Notes: generated from the sequence alone by a model not told the origin. A stretch of DNA of 64,000 nucleotides from Shinella curvata (GCF_022899935.1 NZ_JALJCJ010000001.1:1-64000), one strand, 5' to 3'. Shown: positions 32,086-40,650, counted from the stretch's first letter. Made by a program: numbers and translations.

Positions 32086-32160
32086 ATGAACCGCATCATC
32101 TATATCGTTGGACTGGTCGTTGTCGTGCTGGTAATTCTGTCGTTCCTTGGCCTTCGGTGA
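32086..32160 (+). CDS. 24-aa membrane peptide
   Basis: ATG at 32086 with AGGAGAGCGTC upstream. It begins MNRIIYIVGLVVVVLVILSF and ends LGLR, a single transmembrane helix with a basic end. Short proteins with nearly this sequence recur in Rhizobiales, from memory. It lies just before the DUF2934 gene. Function unknown. Confidence 0.6.
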   Translation: MNRIIYIVGLVVVVLVILSFLGLR

Positions 32161-32165
32161 GTGTC

Positions 32166-32357
32166 ATGACCGATCCACGCGAAAGACGGATCACTGCGCG
32201 GGCTTTCGAACTCTGGCAGGCTGAAGGATCTCTTGACGGGCGAAGCCTCAGTCATTGGCTGCAGGCGGAGAAAGAGGTCGACGAGGAGTTGGCAGAAGAG
32301 CCGCTTAACGATCAAGCCGAGTCGGTAGGGCTCGCCGGCGCTGTGAACCCACATTGA
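32166..32357 (+). CDS. DUF2934-family protein, 63 aa
   Basis: RRITARAFELWQAEGSLDGR then LSHWLQAEKEVDEEL is the DUF2934 consensus (R-I-x2-RA-x-LW...HW-x2-AE). The start at 32166 lies five bases after the 24-aa gene, so the pair is probably cotranscribed and ends at the palindromic terminator at 32416. Function of the family unknown. Confidence 0.75.
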   Translation: MTDPRERRITARAFELWQAEGSLDGRSLSHWLQAEKEVDEELAEEPLNDQAESVGLAGAVNPH

Positions 32358-32415
32358 GGTTCGACTCCACCGCTGAGACGACTGGTTTCCAAAAGCGGGG
32401 AGAAATTGTGGGAAA

Positions 32416-32465
32416 GATAAACGCCCGTTATCGGATTTCTCAACGATAACGGGCGTTTATCTTTT
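32416..32465. terminator. bidirectional terminator, 18-bp perfect stem
   Basis: GATAAACGCCCGTTATCG and its exact reverse complement are separated by ten bases; TTTT follows on the plus strand and TTTC on the minus strand. It lies between the DUF2934 gene and the convergent tRNA-Asn, so it can serve both. Confidence 0.8.
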
Positions 32466-32469
32466 AATC

Positions 32470-32544
32470 TGGCTCCCCGGGCCGGATTCGAACCGGCGAC
32501 CTGTCGATTAACAGTCGAATGCTCTACCGCTGAGCTACCAGGGA
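32470..32544 (-). tRNA. tRNA-Asn (GTT)
   Basis: 75 nt with encoded CCA. The acceptor stem TCCCTGG pairs with CCGGGGA (one G-T). The D arm is GCTC/GAGC, the anticodon loop CTGTTAA (GTT, Asn), and the T arm GCCGG-TTCGAAT-CCGGC. The outermost pair of the anticodon stem (T27-C43) is mismatched, which is slightly unusual. Confidence 0.93.
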
Positions 32545-32729
32545 TCATCCGCTCGCTGCTGGTTTCCAGCTGCTCGCTGCGGAGTGAGCGCGTAATACAA
32601 ATGCTGGATCGATTTGCCAAGCGGTTTTTGACAAAAAAATGCACCAGACTTGATTGATTGTGGAGAAGTCTCCAACTGAGAGGGACGCGATGCCTGGAAA
32701 ACCGGGCTTTTCAGCAAAAAGAGCGATGG

Positions 32730-33014
32730 ATGGCAGCGAAAAAAAACAACATGCATTTTGGCATTGATCCCCGCACCAGGCAGATCGTCATCGGTTCTTT
32801 TCGCCTCAAGCTACCGGAATCGCGCTGGATGCGCACGCTGATCGGCGTGCTCCTGGTCTTCGGCGGCCTTCTCGGCTTCCTGCCGGTACTCGGATTCTGG
32901 ATGGTGCCGCTTGGACTTCTCGTGCTTTCGCACGATTCCCACTTCGTGCGGCGCCAGCGTCGCCGGCTTGCCGTGTGGTGGGCGACCCGCAAGGCGCGTC
33001 GGGGCGCCCGCTGA
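32730..33014 (+). CDS. small membrane protein, 94 aa
   Basis: ATG at 32730; hydrophilic N-terminus (FGIDPRTRQIVIGSFRLKLP), a hydrophobic hairpin of one or two membrane segments (LIGVLLVFGGLLGFLPVLGF, WMVPLGLLVLSHDS) and a very basic cytoplasmic tail (RRQRRRLAVWWATRKARRGA). Conserved-looking in rhizobia; function unknown. The start has no strong ribosome site. Confidence 0.65.
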   Translation: MAAKKNNMHFGIDPRTRQIVIGSFRLKLPESRWMRTLIGVLLVFGGLLGFLPVLGFWMVPLGLLVLSHDSHFVRRQRRRLAVWWATRKARRGAR

Positions 33015-33078
33015 TCGTTCCTTGCGTCCGTTTCGCTGACCTGATCTAACCCGATGGCTATCGCTTGAGGGGAAGCCT

Positions 33079-33555
33079 ATGGAATTGCTGGTGAAAGGTG
33101 CCGTGATCGGGGTCGGCGCGACGGTGCTGATGGATTTGTGGGCTGTCGTGCTGTGGAAGGCCTTCCGCCAGTCACGACCGAACTGGGCGCCGGTGGGGCG
33201 CTGGGTCTGGCACCTGAAGAACGGCACGGTCTTCCATGACAACATTGCGGCCGCCGAACCCCACGCGCAGGAGCAGGCGCTTGGCTGGATCTTCCACTAT
33301 GCCGTGGGCGTTCTCTATGGCGTTGTCCTGGCATTGTTCGTCGGCGCGCCGTGGTTTGCCGCCCCGACCTTCCTGCCGGCCTGGATCCTCGGTATCGTGA
33401 CCGTAGGGGCGGGTTGGTTCCTGCTACAACCTGGTCTCGGAATTGGTGTTGCGGCCTCCAAGCTGCCGAACGCCAATACCGTGCGTGTTCTCAATCTGGT
33501 GTCGCACACCGTCTTCGCGCTGGGGCTATACTTGACGGCGCTCCTCATTCGCTGA
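33079..33555 (+). CDS. DUF2938-family membrane protein, 158 aa
   Basis: Four hydrophobic segments, including GAVIGVGATVLMDLWAVVLW at the N-terminus, with PVGRWVWHLKNGTVFHDNIA and ALGWIFHYAVGVLYGVVLAL between, fit DUF2938. The family is integral to the inner membrane and has no known role. GGGGAAGCCT precedes the ATG. Confidence 0.75.
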   Translation: MELLVKGAVIGVGATVLMDLWAVVLWKAFRQSRPNWAPVGRWVWHLKNGTVFHDNIAAAEPHAQEQALGWIFHYAVGVLYGVVLALFVGAPWFAAPTFLPAWILGIVTVGAGWFLLQPGLGIGVAASKLPNANTVRVLNLVSHTVFALGLYLTALLIR

Positions 33556-33558
33556 AGG

Positions 33559-33592
33559 AAAAAACGCCACCGCGGCGGGGCCGGCGGTGGCG
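33559..33592 (-). terminator. terminator of the RcnB-like gene
   Basis: Stem CGCCACCGC/GCGGTGGCG with a ten-base loop; on the minus strand it is followed by a run of six T, seven bases beyond the RcnB-like stop. It may also stop the converging DUF2938 transcript. Confidence 0.65.
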
Positions 33593-33598
33593 TCTGTC

Positions 33599-33922
33599 TT
33601 AGCGGGCGGCGGCGACGCCGAGGATGAGGCCTGTAGCAACGCTCATCAGAAGGTAGGAATTGTCCACCTTCACCCATTGCTGGCCACGGGCGGGCCTGTG
33701 CAGGCCGTGGCGGTGATAGTCGCGCACGGCCGGCCGGCCTTTCCAGTTCGAATAGCGCTCGCCCTTGCGCCAGGTATGGCGCGTTGTGACCACCTTCTTC
33801 TTGACGGTGTAGGAATGGCCGGGCTTGCGGTCGTGGCCGTAGAGCTGCTGGGCCTGTGCCATCGGCATGGCGGCAAAGGAAAGGGCAACGGCGGCGAGAA
33901 GGGTGCGTGTGATGTATTTCAT
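33599..33922 (-). CDS. RcnB-family periplasmic protein, 107 aa
   Basis: From ATG 33922: signal peptide TLLAAVALSFAAMPMAQAQQ with cleavage after AQA, then WRKGERYSNWKGRPAVRDYH, GLHRPARGQQWVKVDNSYLL and a hydrophobic C-terminus. W-x-G-x-R...V-x-D-Y...L-x2-P-x2-G-x2-W is the RcnB/DUF pattern. E. coli RcnB tunes nickel/cobalt efflux; the metal role here is inferred. Confidence 0.75.
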   Translation of the reverse strand: MKYITRTLLAAVALSFAAMPMAQAQQLYGHDRKPGHSYTVKKKVVTTRHTWRKGERYSNWKGRPAVRDYHRHGLHRPARGQQWVKVDNSYLLMSVATGLILGVAAAR

Positions 33923-34076
33923 CGGTTGGTTCCTCGTTGTTGATACGAGAAGCCTAGGGCCGGCCGGATGAACCAAAACTGAACGCCATGATTACGATTT
34001 TGTAATGAAAATAACAGCTTGCTCTGCGTGGCAGATGTGGGAGCGGAGAGGGAAAGGCCCTGGCGGGCCTGTCGCC

Positions 34077-34340
34077 CTAGTGCGTGGACGGGATGTCTTC
34101 CTCGTCCAGGAAGGAATGGATACCATCCCGTGCCACCGTGGCGAGGAATTCGTCGAAAGCCTCCCGATCGGTCGCGAAGGGCGCATCCCATTCGAAAAGG
34201 TCCTCGTTCTGCGTCACCACCTCCAGGCGCCAGTCCTGCTGGGTGCCGGCCGGCCGGTAGATATCCACGAGAACGGTGACGTCATCCTCCGTGAATTCGC
34301 CGGAGAGTTCGGAATGCTCGAGTTGAGGTTTCTTCGCCAT
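34077..34340 (-). CDS. conserved hypothetical protein, 87 aa
   Basis: MAKKPQLEHSELSGEFTEDD, VTVLVDIYRPAGTQQDWRLE and ATDREAFDEFLATVARDGIH. Acidic, alpha/beta, soluble. I start at 34340 (GGAA seven bases upstream) rather than 34370, which lacks a ribosome site. Seems to be a rhizobial orphan family; function unknown. Confidence 0.6.
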   Translation of the reverse strand: MAKKPQLEHSELSGEFTEDDVTVLVDIYRPAGTQQDWRLEVVTQNEDLFEWDAPFATDREAFDEFLATVARDGIHSFLDEEDIPSTH

Positions 34341-34418
34341 GGGTGATTCCGTTTGATCAGTGTTCGGCATATGCGCACGTCAGCCCGCGTCTGCAAGAGC
34401 CCGCCTTGTCGGGCAAGA

Positions 34419-34967
34419 TCAATTTCCGCGGATGCGAGCGCAGGCATCCCGCCATTGGGCCAGCTTGGCGCCGTCGCCCTTTTGCGGCGCAAGCGAGAAC
34501 ACTTTGCCGCCGATGGAGACCGTCGCGCCTTCGCTGTTGTCCTTCGACAGCGTATCGAGCAGGGGCGCGGTGTCGTAGGTGCCGAGACTGAGCATCCAGC
34601 CGCCATCCATCTCGTTTGTATCGACATGGATCATGGAAATCGGCAGGTCGATGCTCTTGCCTACGGCTGAGAGCGCCACCTTGGCATAGGCAAGGCCTGC
34701 CGAGGCTTTGATCAGATCGATTGCCATCAGCTCGACCGGGCCCGTGAGAATGCTGATTTCCAGCGGTGGGGTCCGGGCGGGATCACAGGAGAGACTGTAG
34801 GAAACACATTCCGAGACCTCTTCACCGGTGCACGGGCTGAAAGTCAGATGAGCGGCAGGCTGTTCCTCGTTCTCATAGAAATAGGCGTAGAGTTCCTCGC
34901 CTCGTACTGGGGCGATGCCAAGGAAGAGCAGCGCGAGCATACCGGCAGGAAGCGATGCGAACCTCAT
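34419..34967 (-). CDS. periplasmic hypothetical protein, 182 aa
   Basis: Signal peptide (FASLPAGMLALLFLGIAPVR, cleavage near residue 23), then a mature part with Cys residues in FSPCTGEEVSECVSYSLSCD that could form disulphides, and HVDTNEMDGGWMLSLGTYDT. No known domain recognised. It stands alone between a small gene and tRNA-Cys. Confidence 0.65.
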   Translation of the reverse strand: MRFASLPAGMLALLFLGIAPVRGEELYAYFYENEEQPAAHLTFSPCTGEEVSECVSYSLSCDPARTPPLEISILTGPVELMAIDLIKASAGLAYAKVALSAVGKSIDLPISMIHVDTNEMDGGWMLSLGTYDTAPLLDTLSKDNSEGATVSIGGKVFSLAPQKGDGAKLAQWRDACARIRGN

Positions 34968-35231
34968 GAGACCCTCTTGTCGATGTCGCGCCCAATCGTC
35001 GAGGCCGACGCGATGACATGCTTCCGGGCGCCAGCGTCCGAAGTATCAGAGCTTGGTGCGCGTTTGTCGACAGTCTTTTGGACAAGGGACCGGCGGCCTG
35101 CCTGCGGCCTGAAGAAAATGCGTGGCCGAGGGGCCTTGACGGCTTGCCGGATGGGGCAGGGGCCATGTGAAAGGCGCAAAACGAACAGCAGCCCAAGAGG
35201 GCTGCAACTCTTTGATTTCTTTGATGAAGAG

Positions 35232-35305
35232 TGGAGGCCTCGCCGAGAATCGAACTCGGGTGCAAGGATTTGCAGTCCTCTGCGTCACCACTCCGCCACG
35301 AGGCC
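35232..35305 (-). tRNA. tRNA-Cys (GCA)
   Basis: 74 nt with encoded CCA. The acceptor stem GGCCTCG pairs with CGAGGCC. The anticodon arm is AGGA-CTGCAAA-TCCT with anticodon GCA, and the T arm contains GTTCGATTC. The fold is complete with no mismatch in the acceptor. Confidence 0.95.
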
Positions 35306-35434
35306 GTCCGTTTGCTATAAAGCGTGTGGTGACGGGCGTTTAGAACGAATTCAAACAGGGTGCAAGAGGCTTTGGTGTCGATTGTTGCGCTTTTTTGTGG
35401 GCAGGCGGCGCGCCGTTCGGGCGCGCCGTGCCAA

Positions 35435-35863
35435 TTACTGCGCTGGAGCGCCTTCGAGACCGACGAGGGCGATCTTGGCGTAGCCGGCGGCGCGCAGGAG
35501 GTTCATGACATCCATGACGCTGCCGTAATCGACGGCCTTGTCGGCGCGCAGCAGGATGCGCGTGTCCTTGTTGCCTTCCGTTACGGCATCGAGTTCCGGA
35601 CCGAACGTGTCGCGACCGATCTCGCCGTTGCCGATCGAGACCGTCAGGTCCTTTTTCAGCGTCATGAAGACCGGCTTGTCCTCCCGTGGCGTCGGCTGGG
35701 CGACGGAGGAGGGCAGGTCGACATTGATGTCGACGGTCGCAAGCGGTGCGGCCACCATGAAGATGATGAGCAGCACCAACATGACGTCGATGAACGGCGT
35801 CACGTTGATTTCGCTGTTTTCCTCCAGGTCGTCGCCGCCGCCTTCCTTGATCTTGCTGGCCAT
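35435..35863 (-). CDS. exbD: ExbD/TolR-type biopolymer transport protein, 142 aa
   Basis: One N-terminal membrane segment with the essential Asp: INVTPFIDVMLVLLIIFMVA (about 19-38; Asp26), preceded by a short cytoplasmic end. The periplasmic domain ends VDYGSVMDVMNLLRAAGYAK and IALVGLE. Known role: with ExbB it forms the proton-driven motor that energises TonB for iron-siderophore and related uptake. Its start lies four bases after exbB, so they are an operon. No tonB gene follows; tRNA-Cys is next. Confidence 0.92.
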   Translation of the reverse strand: MASKIKEGGGDDLEENSEINVTPFIDVMLVLLIIFMVAAPLATVDINVDLPSSVAQPTPREDKPVFMTLKKDLTVSIGNGEIGRDTFGPELDAVTEGNKDTRILLRADKAVDYGSVMDVMNLLRAAGYAKIALVGLEGAPAQ

Positions 35864-35867
35864 GGCG

Positions 35868-36977
35868 TCACCCGAGCTTTACGACGGAGCCGGCAGCCCG
35901 TTCGCCGCGCTGGACGGCGGGGTGGCGGACGGCGCGGCGCACATCGAGGTCACGGCTGGCCAGCCGCTCGATGGCGGCCGAGGCGTCGGCAAGGTTCTGG
36001 CGGTAACCGGTGATGGCGCGGGCCAGGAAGTTGTAGATCACCACGGCGGGAATGGCCGCGACGAGGCCGATGGCCGTGGCAAGCAGCGCTTCGGCGATGC
36101 CGGGGGCCACGATGGCGAGATTGGTCGTCTGCGCCTTCGAGATACCGATGAACGAGTTCATGATGCCCCAGACGGTGCCGAAGAGGCCGACGAACGGCGC
36201 GGTCGAGCCGATGGTGGCGAGCAGGCCCGTGCCCTTGGCGATGCGGCGGCCGCCATGCACTTCCATGCGGCCGAGGCGAGAGGCGATGCGTTCCTTCACG
36301 CCGCCGTCGGAGACGTGGTCGAGCACGGATTCGGAGGCTTCCATCTCTTCGCGGGCGGCGCTTGTCATGCGGGCGACGAGACCGCGGTTGCGGCCCAGCG
36401 CCTGTTCGCCATCCTCGAGGCCGCGGGCAGCCACGAGGCGGCGTACGGCGCGGCTGGCGGATCGCTGCGCGGCGCCGAGTTCGGCGAGCTTGACGAGCAG
36501 CACCGTCCAGGTGACGACGGAAGCGAAGGCAAGGCCGATCATCACGGCCTTGACGACGATGTCGGCGGCCATGAACATGCCCCACGGCGAAAGGTCGTGC
36601 GGCAGACCCGCCTGGCGCGCGCCTGCGGCATCATCGACCGCCTCGAGTTCCGTCGCGTCCTCGTCTTCCATCGTCGCGTCGGTCTCGGCCGATGTTGCCG
36701 GGCTGGTCGTGGTTTCGGCAGAGCTTTCCGTTGCGGTCGGGCGCGACGTCGTCTCGGACGTCGTCGTGTCTGTAGCGGTCGCGGTGGGCTGCGAACCGAC
36801 AGCCTGTGTTTCGGTGGCCTGGGTTTGTGTGGACTGGGTTTGTGTAGACTGGCGGGCTTCCGGCTGGGCGTCGCCCGTCTGGACCGTGGGTGTCTCCTGG
36901 GTCTGCGCCGAAGCGGCGTAGGGGGCGGCAAGCGCCAGCAGGATCATCGCGAAGTGCAGTCGAGACCGTTTCAGCAC
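35868..36977 (-). CDS. exbB: ExbB-type biopolymer transport protein with long N-terminal extension, 369 aa
   Basis: Residues 1-24 form a signal-like segment (FAMILLALAAPYAASAQ). About 110 residues of Thr/Gln/Glu-rich low complexity follow (QSTQTQSTQTQATETQ). The MotA/TolQ/ExbB domain occupies about 135-350 with three membrane segments, MFMAADIVVKAVMIGLAFAS, GLLATIGSTAPFVGLFGTVW and LLATAIGLVAAIPAVVIYN. The extended periplasmic N-terminus is known for rhizobial and pseudomonad ExbB. First gene of exbB-exbD. Confidence 0.9.
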   Translation of the reverse strand: MLKRSRLHFAMILLALAAPYAASAQTQETPTVQTGDAQPEARQSTQTQSTQTQATETQAVGSQPTATATDTTTSETTSRPTATESSAETTTSPATSAETDATMEDEDATELEAVDDAAGARQAGLPHDLSPWGMFMAADIVVKAVMIGLAFASVVTWTVLLVKLAELGAAQRSASRAVRRLVAARGLEDGEQALGRNRGLVARMTSAAREEMEASESVLDHVSDGGVKERIASRLGRMEVHGGRRIAKGTGLLATIGSTAPFVGLFGTVWGIMNSFIGISKAQTTNLAIVAPGIAEALLATAIGLVAAIPAVVIYNFLARAITGYRQNLADASAAIERLASRDLDVRRAVRHPAVQRGERAAGSVVKLG

Positions 36978-37302
36978 GGCGTATTCCTCTTACATGTCTG
37001 TCTTAAACGGAGCCTGCTCAATGAGGAGGCGTGGGTGCGGGCGCGCGGTGCATCCCAAAAACCTGATTGTCCAATACGACATTATGTACCGGACAGGCAA
37101 TAATATGTTGAGTAATTTATTCATGATAACACGGATAAGTCCCGGCCGATCTTACCCCGGCAGGTGAGAGTGGTGGTTTTTGCGCGCAATGCTCTCGCAC
37201 CTATGGACACCCGGCCCGAAACCGCACTAAGAGAATTGCGACGCATCCGGCAGCGGGCCGGGCCTTCGCGCCGGTCCTCGCCGTTTTACTCAAGGGCTAG
37301 AG
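36978..37302. other. intergenic region upstream of exbB and the pcm-like gene, 325 bp
   Basis: Divergent promoter region. It contains an AT-rich island around 37095-37135 (GAGTAATTTATTCATGATAA) and ACTCAAGGGCTAGAG just before the methyltransferase start. Iron-responsive control of exbB would be expected, but I see no operator I can name with confidence. Confidence 0.4.
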
Positions 37303-37956
37303 ATGATTGACTACAAAGCAGCGCGCACGAAGATGGTGGATAACCAGATCCGTACGACGGACGTGACGTCGCACGAGGTGCTCGACGCCTTCCTGACCGT
37401 CGCGCGCGAAGAGTTCGTGCCCGCGGCGGCGAAGCCGCTTGCCTATATCGACAACGACATCCAGCTGTCGCCCGGCCGGTTCCTCATGGAGCCGTCGCCG
37501 CTTGCCAAGTTGATCCAGCTTGCCGAGGTCGCCAGCACCGACGTCGTTCTCGAAGTCGGTTGCGGCACGGGCTATGCCTCGGCGATCCTGTCGCGCCTGG
37601 GAAGCTCGGTCGTCGCGCTCGAAAGCGACGCGGATCTTGCAGCGGCGGCGACGGAAACGCTTTCCCGTCTCGGCTATGACAATGTCGCCGTCGTTTCCGG
37701 CGATCTCGAAGCCGGTTATGCTGCGGAGGCGCCTTACGACGTGGTCTTCGTGCACGGCGCCGTCGAATTCGTTCCGGCCGCACTTTTCGCGCAGCTTCGA
37801 GATGGGGGCCGTCTGGTCGTCGTCGAAGGCTACGGCAATGCCTCGCAGGCTCGCATCTACATCAAAGAAAGCGGCCACGTTTCCGAGCGCAATGTGTTCA
37901 ACACCGCCGTCAAGCCGCTGCCGGGCTTCCGCCGGGCGAAGGAATTCGTGTTCTAG
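37303..37956 (+). CDS. protein-L-isoaspartate O-methyltransferase-like protein, 217 aa
   Basis: Class I SAM-dependent methyltransferase: motif I VVLEVGCGTGYASAILSRLG (about 81-100), then VVALESDADLAAAATE and VVFVHGAVEFVPAAL. The N-terminal part (YKAARTKMVDNQIRTTDVTS; QLSPGRFLMEPSPLAKL) is typical of PCMT-family proteins next to tolC in rhizobia. It lacks the usual PCMT start G-I-x-D-x-R-V, so its substrate may differ. A second, distinct copy lies at 61785. Ends at a strong terminator. Confidence 0.8.
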   Translation: MIDYKAARTKMVDNQIRTTDVTSHEVLDAFLTVAREEFVPAAAKPLAYIDNDIQLSPGRFLMEPSPLAKLIQLAEVASTDVVLEVGCGTGYASAILSRLGSSVVALESDADLAAAATETLSRLGYDNVAVVSGDLEAGYAAEAPYDVVFVHGAVEFVPAALFAQLRDGGRLVVVEGYGNASQARIYIKESGHVSERNVFNTAVKPLPGFRRAKEFVF

Positions 37957-37979
37957 CGCGGCGCAAGCCAATGGATGGA

Positions 37980-38021
37980 GGAAAGGCCCGCTTTTGTTGC
38001 GCTTTGGCAACGGGCCTTTCC
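37980..38021 (+). terminator. rho-independent terminator after the pcm-like gene
   Basis: GGAAAGGCCCG pairs perfectly with CGGGCCTTTCC, with an inner GTTGC/GCAAC stem. TATTG follows. It separates the methyltransferase gene from tolC. Confidence 0.7.
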
Positions 38022-38219
38022 TATTGTGGTTGCATGACCTGAGGGGACTGGCGCGATCCCCGTTTCCCAAGCAACTTAAAGCCACTATTTGCAAGCGGTG
38101 CGCGGACCGTCCAGGACGATTGTCGCATTGCTGAACATCGCCCGCGATTTCTGCGAATGTTCAAAGTGTATCAAACGGCGGCTCAGTGGCGGGTCGGTCC
38201 AGGATCGGAGTTTTGTACT

Positions 38220-39602
38220 GTGTCCATTCTTCGTCGAACCGCCCTTGCTTTTGCGTTTGCTTCCGTCGCCTTCGTCCTGCCGCAGGGCGTATCCGCCGAA
38301 ACGCTGGCCGGCGCGATGGCCAAGGCCTACGAGAACAATCCGGACCTCAATGCCGCCCGCGCGGCGTTGCGTGCCATCGACGAGAACGTGACGATCGCCA
38401 AGGCCGGCTATCGCCCACGGATCAGCGCGGTCTCGGAATACGAGGTCACCGGCACCAAGCTGGACAAGCGCCCGGTTTTCGGCAACCGCAAGACCAAACA
38501 GCTTACCTCCAGCCACGGCATCACTGTCACACAGCAGATTTTCGACGGTTTTCAGACGTTGAACCGCGTGAAGGCGGCGGAGTTGAACGTTCTGGCAAGC
38601 CGCGAGCAACTGCGCGCCAACGAAATCTCCATCCTGCTGGCGGCTGTAGAATCCTACGCCAATATCGCCCGGGACCAGCAGGTCGTCGCCATTCGCAAGC
38701 AGAACCTCGCCTTCCTGCGCGAACAGCTCAATGCCGCCAACGCGCGCCTCGATGTCGGGGAGGGCACGCGAACGGACGTCAGCCTCGCCGAGGCCGAGCT
38801 TGCGGCCGCCAAGGCGCTGCTGACGGCGGCGGTCTCCCAGCTCAAGCAGAGCGAGGCGGCCTATGTGCAGATCGTCGGCGTTGCGCCGTCGGGCATCAAG
38901 CAGCCTCCTGCGGCGAAGAAGGCGATGCCTTCCTCGCTCGATGCCGCAGTCGCGATGGGTTACCAGGAAAATCCGACCATCCTTTCGGCCATGCGCAGCG
39001 CCGATGCCGCCGGATACAATGTGCGGGTCGCCGAAGGCACGATGCTGCCGGGCGTTTCGCTGCAAGGCGATCTCTACAAGTCCGTGAACAACGACGCAGG
39101 GCCGGCCGACAACCTGACCGGCGCGCTCTCGGCCCGTGTCGTGGTTCCGCTCTATCAGGGTGGGGCGGAATACGGCCAGATCCGCCAGGCCAAGGAGCAG
39201 CTTGGCCAGCGACAGATCCTCGTCGATTCCGCGCGCCTGGAAGTGCAGCGCACCATTGTTTCGGCCCATGCGCAATACGAGGCGTCGGTCGCGGCCATCG
39301 GCGCAATCCGTCAGCAGATCGATGCCGCCAACATGGCGCTGAACGGCGTCGTAGAGGAGCGTAATGTCGGTCAGCGCACGACGCTCGACGTGTTGAACGC
39401 ACAGCAGAATGTGCTCGATGCGAAGGAAAGCCTTGTCTCGGCCCAGCGTGATGCCGTCGTCGCCAGCTATTCCGTGATTGCGGCCATGGGGGCGTTGACG
39501 GTGCGCAGCCAGGGGCTGGAGGTGACCGAGTACCGCGCCGAGCGTCACTACGAGAAGGTCAAGGACAAATGGTTCGGCCTTCGCACGGTCGATAGCAACT
39601 GA
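38220..39602 (+). CDS. tolC: TolC-family outer-membrane efflux/secretion channel, 460 aa
   Basis: GTG start at 38220 with GGAG nine bases upstream. Signal peptide RRTALAFAFASVAFVLPQGV, cleavage near SA-ETLAG. Two outer-membrane efflux repeats follow: AYENNPDLNAARAALRAIDE with GITVTQQIFDGFQTLNRVKA, and AMGYQENPTILSAMRSADAA with VVPLYQGGAEYGQIRQAKEQ. Length is normal. Role: trimeric channel-tunnel for multidrug efflux and type I secretion, so a plausible exit for the RTX proteins of this window. No inner-membrane partner is encoded here. Confidence 0.93.
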   Translation: MSILRRTALAFAFASVAFVLPQGVSAETLAGAMAKAYENNPDLNAARAALRAIDENVTIAKAGYRPRISAVSEYEVTGTKLDKRPVFGNRKTKQLTSSHGITVTQQIFDGFQTLNRVKAAELNVLASREQLRANEISILLAAVESYANIARDQQVVAIRKQNLAFLREQLNAANARLDVGEGTRTDVSLAEAELAAAKALLTAAVSQLKQSEAAYVQIVGVAPSGIKQPPAAKKAMPSSLDAAVAMGYQENPTILSAMRSADAAGYNVRVAEGTMLPGVSLQGDLYKSVNNDAGPADNLTGALSARVVVPLYQGGAEYGQIRQAKEQLGQRQILVDSARLEVQRTIVSAHAQYEASVAAIGAIRQQIDAANMALNGVVEERNVGQRTTLDVLNAQQNVLDAKESLVSAQRDAVVASYSVIAAMGALTVRSQGLEVTEYRAERHYEKVKDKWFGLRTVDSN

Positions 39603-39764
39603 GTGGCCGCGACCTTGCTCTTGGCAGGGTCAACAAATCTGTGCATCACTCTTAACACATGATTCGTGGCGATTTAGTTCGCCGCCGAACTCGCCTAGGG
39701 TTTTCGGGATGTCCGGCAGGCCTTGCATGCCATGCCGCGGACGCCGCAGAGAACGGGGATAGAA

Positions 39765-40586
39765 ATGGCTCAGCCAAGTGTAGCGCGTGAACCGTCCATG
39801 GATGAAATCCTGGCGTCCATCCGCAAGATCATCGAGAACAACGAAGCTCAACCGGACTTCGCCGCAGATGCGCGGGACGATGAAGGTTTCGATATCTCGA
39901 CGGAAGGGGATGCTGGCCTTCTCGATCATCCCTCGGTCGTGGAGCAATTCCACGTCGAGGAAATCCGCTCTGCTCCGGTTCATTCCATTGCGCGTGTCGA
40001 ACCCGCGCCGGCCGCCGGCCAGCCGTCGCTGTCACTGGGCACCGCGCAGGCTACCGGTCAGCCTGCATTGTCGCTGGCCGATGTCGCCGCCCGTGTTCGC
40101 GCCGCCTCCGAGCGCCATGTCGCTGCCAACCGCGGCGAGCCGGCGGAGCGCGATTCGTTCTCGGCGGAGCCGGTGCAGCAGGTTGCAGCGCGCGAGGAAA
40201 ATCCGCTGATCACGGCGCGTGTCGCCGCCACGGCGGGCCGCTTTGCTCCAGTGGCCGAGACCGTCGAGCCGGTTGCCGATGTGGTAGAAGCCGCCGTGCC
40301 CCGCGCTGCGCCGGTACAGGATTCTGTTACCGAGGTGTTTGAGGAGAGCCCGGTCGGCCGTGAGATCGCTTCCCTCGTGTCGCCGGCCGTCAGCGAGCGT
40401 GTTGCGCAGTCCTTCGGTGCATTGGCGGAGGCCGTCGATGCCGGCCCGCGCCGCTCCTTTGACGAGATCGCCGAAGACATGCTGCGCCCGATGCTGCAGG
40501 AATGGCTCGACGACAACCTGCCGACGCTGGTCGAACGGCTGGTGCGCGAGGAAATCGAACGGGTGGCGCGCGGCCCGCGCCGCTGA
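39765..40586 (+). CDS. popZ: DUF2497 / PopZ-like polar organising protein, 273 aa
   Basis: N-terminal SVAREPSMDEILASIRKIIE and C-terminal EDMLRPMLQEWLDDNLPTLV, ERLVREEIERVARG are the two conserved ends of DUF2497/PopZ. The middle is acidic, Pro/Val/Ala-rich and probably disordered. Known in Caulobacter and Agrobacterium: forms polar condensates that anchor chromosome centromeres. The ATG at 39765 (GGGGATAGAA before it) gives the conserved N-terminus. It lies upstream of valS, as in many Rhizobiales. Confidence 0.85.
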   Translation: MAQPSVAREPSMDEILASIRKIIENNEAQPDFAADARDDEGFDISTEGDAGLLDHPSVVEQFHVEEIRSAPVHSIARVEPAPAAGQPSLSLGTAQATGQPALSLADVAARVRAASERHVAANRGEPAERDSFSAEPVQQVAAREENPLITARVAATAGRFAPVAETVEPVADVVEAAVPRAAPVQDSVTEVFEESPVGREIASLVSPAVSERVAQSFGALAEAVDAGPRRSFDEIAEDMLRPMLQEWLDDNLPTLVERLVREEIERVARGPRR

Positions 40587-40618
40587 CCGACGCCGCCATT
40601 CTTCAAAAGAAGGTTTGA

Positions 40619-40650
40619 GCCGCGCCGGGCACCCGGCGCGGCTTTTCTTC
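40619..40650 (+). terminator. terminator between popZ and valS
   Basis: GCCGCGCCGGG pairs with CCCGGCGCGGC around a tiny loop, followed by TTTTCTTCT. Confidence 0.75.

Noticed and set aside
32470-35305. tRNA-Asn and tRNA-Cys as the prophage attachment site
   Set aside because: I found no duplicate of either tRNA 3' end near the left side of the element. The true att site remains unknown.
35538-37103. Plus-strand frame of 521 codons opposite exbB-exbD
   Set aside because: Low-complexity Gly/Arg/Ala translation; the sense genes carry intact ExbB/ExbD motifs.
38085-39548. Minus-strand frame of 487 codons opposite tolC
   Set aside because: No motifs, and tolC has a signal peptide, a ribosome site and both family repeats.
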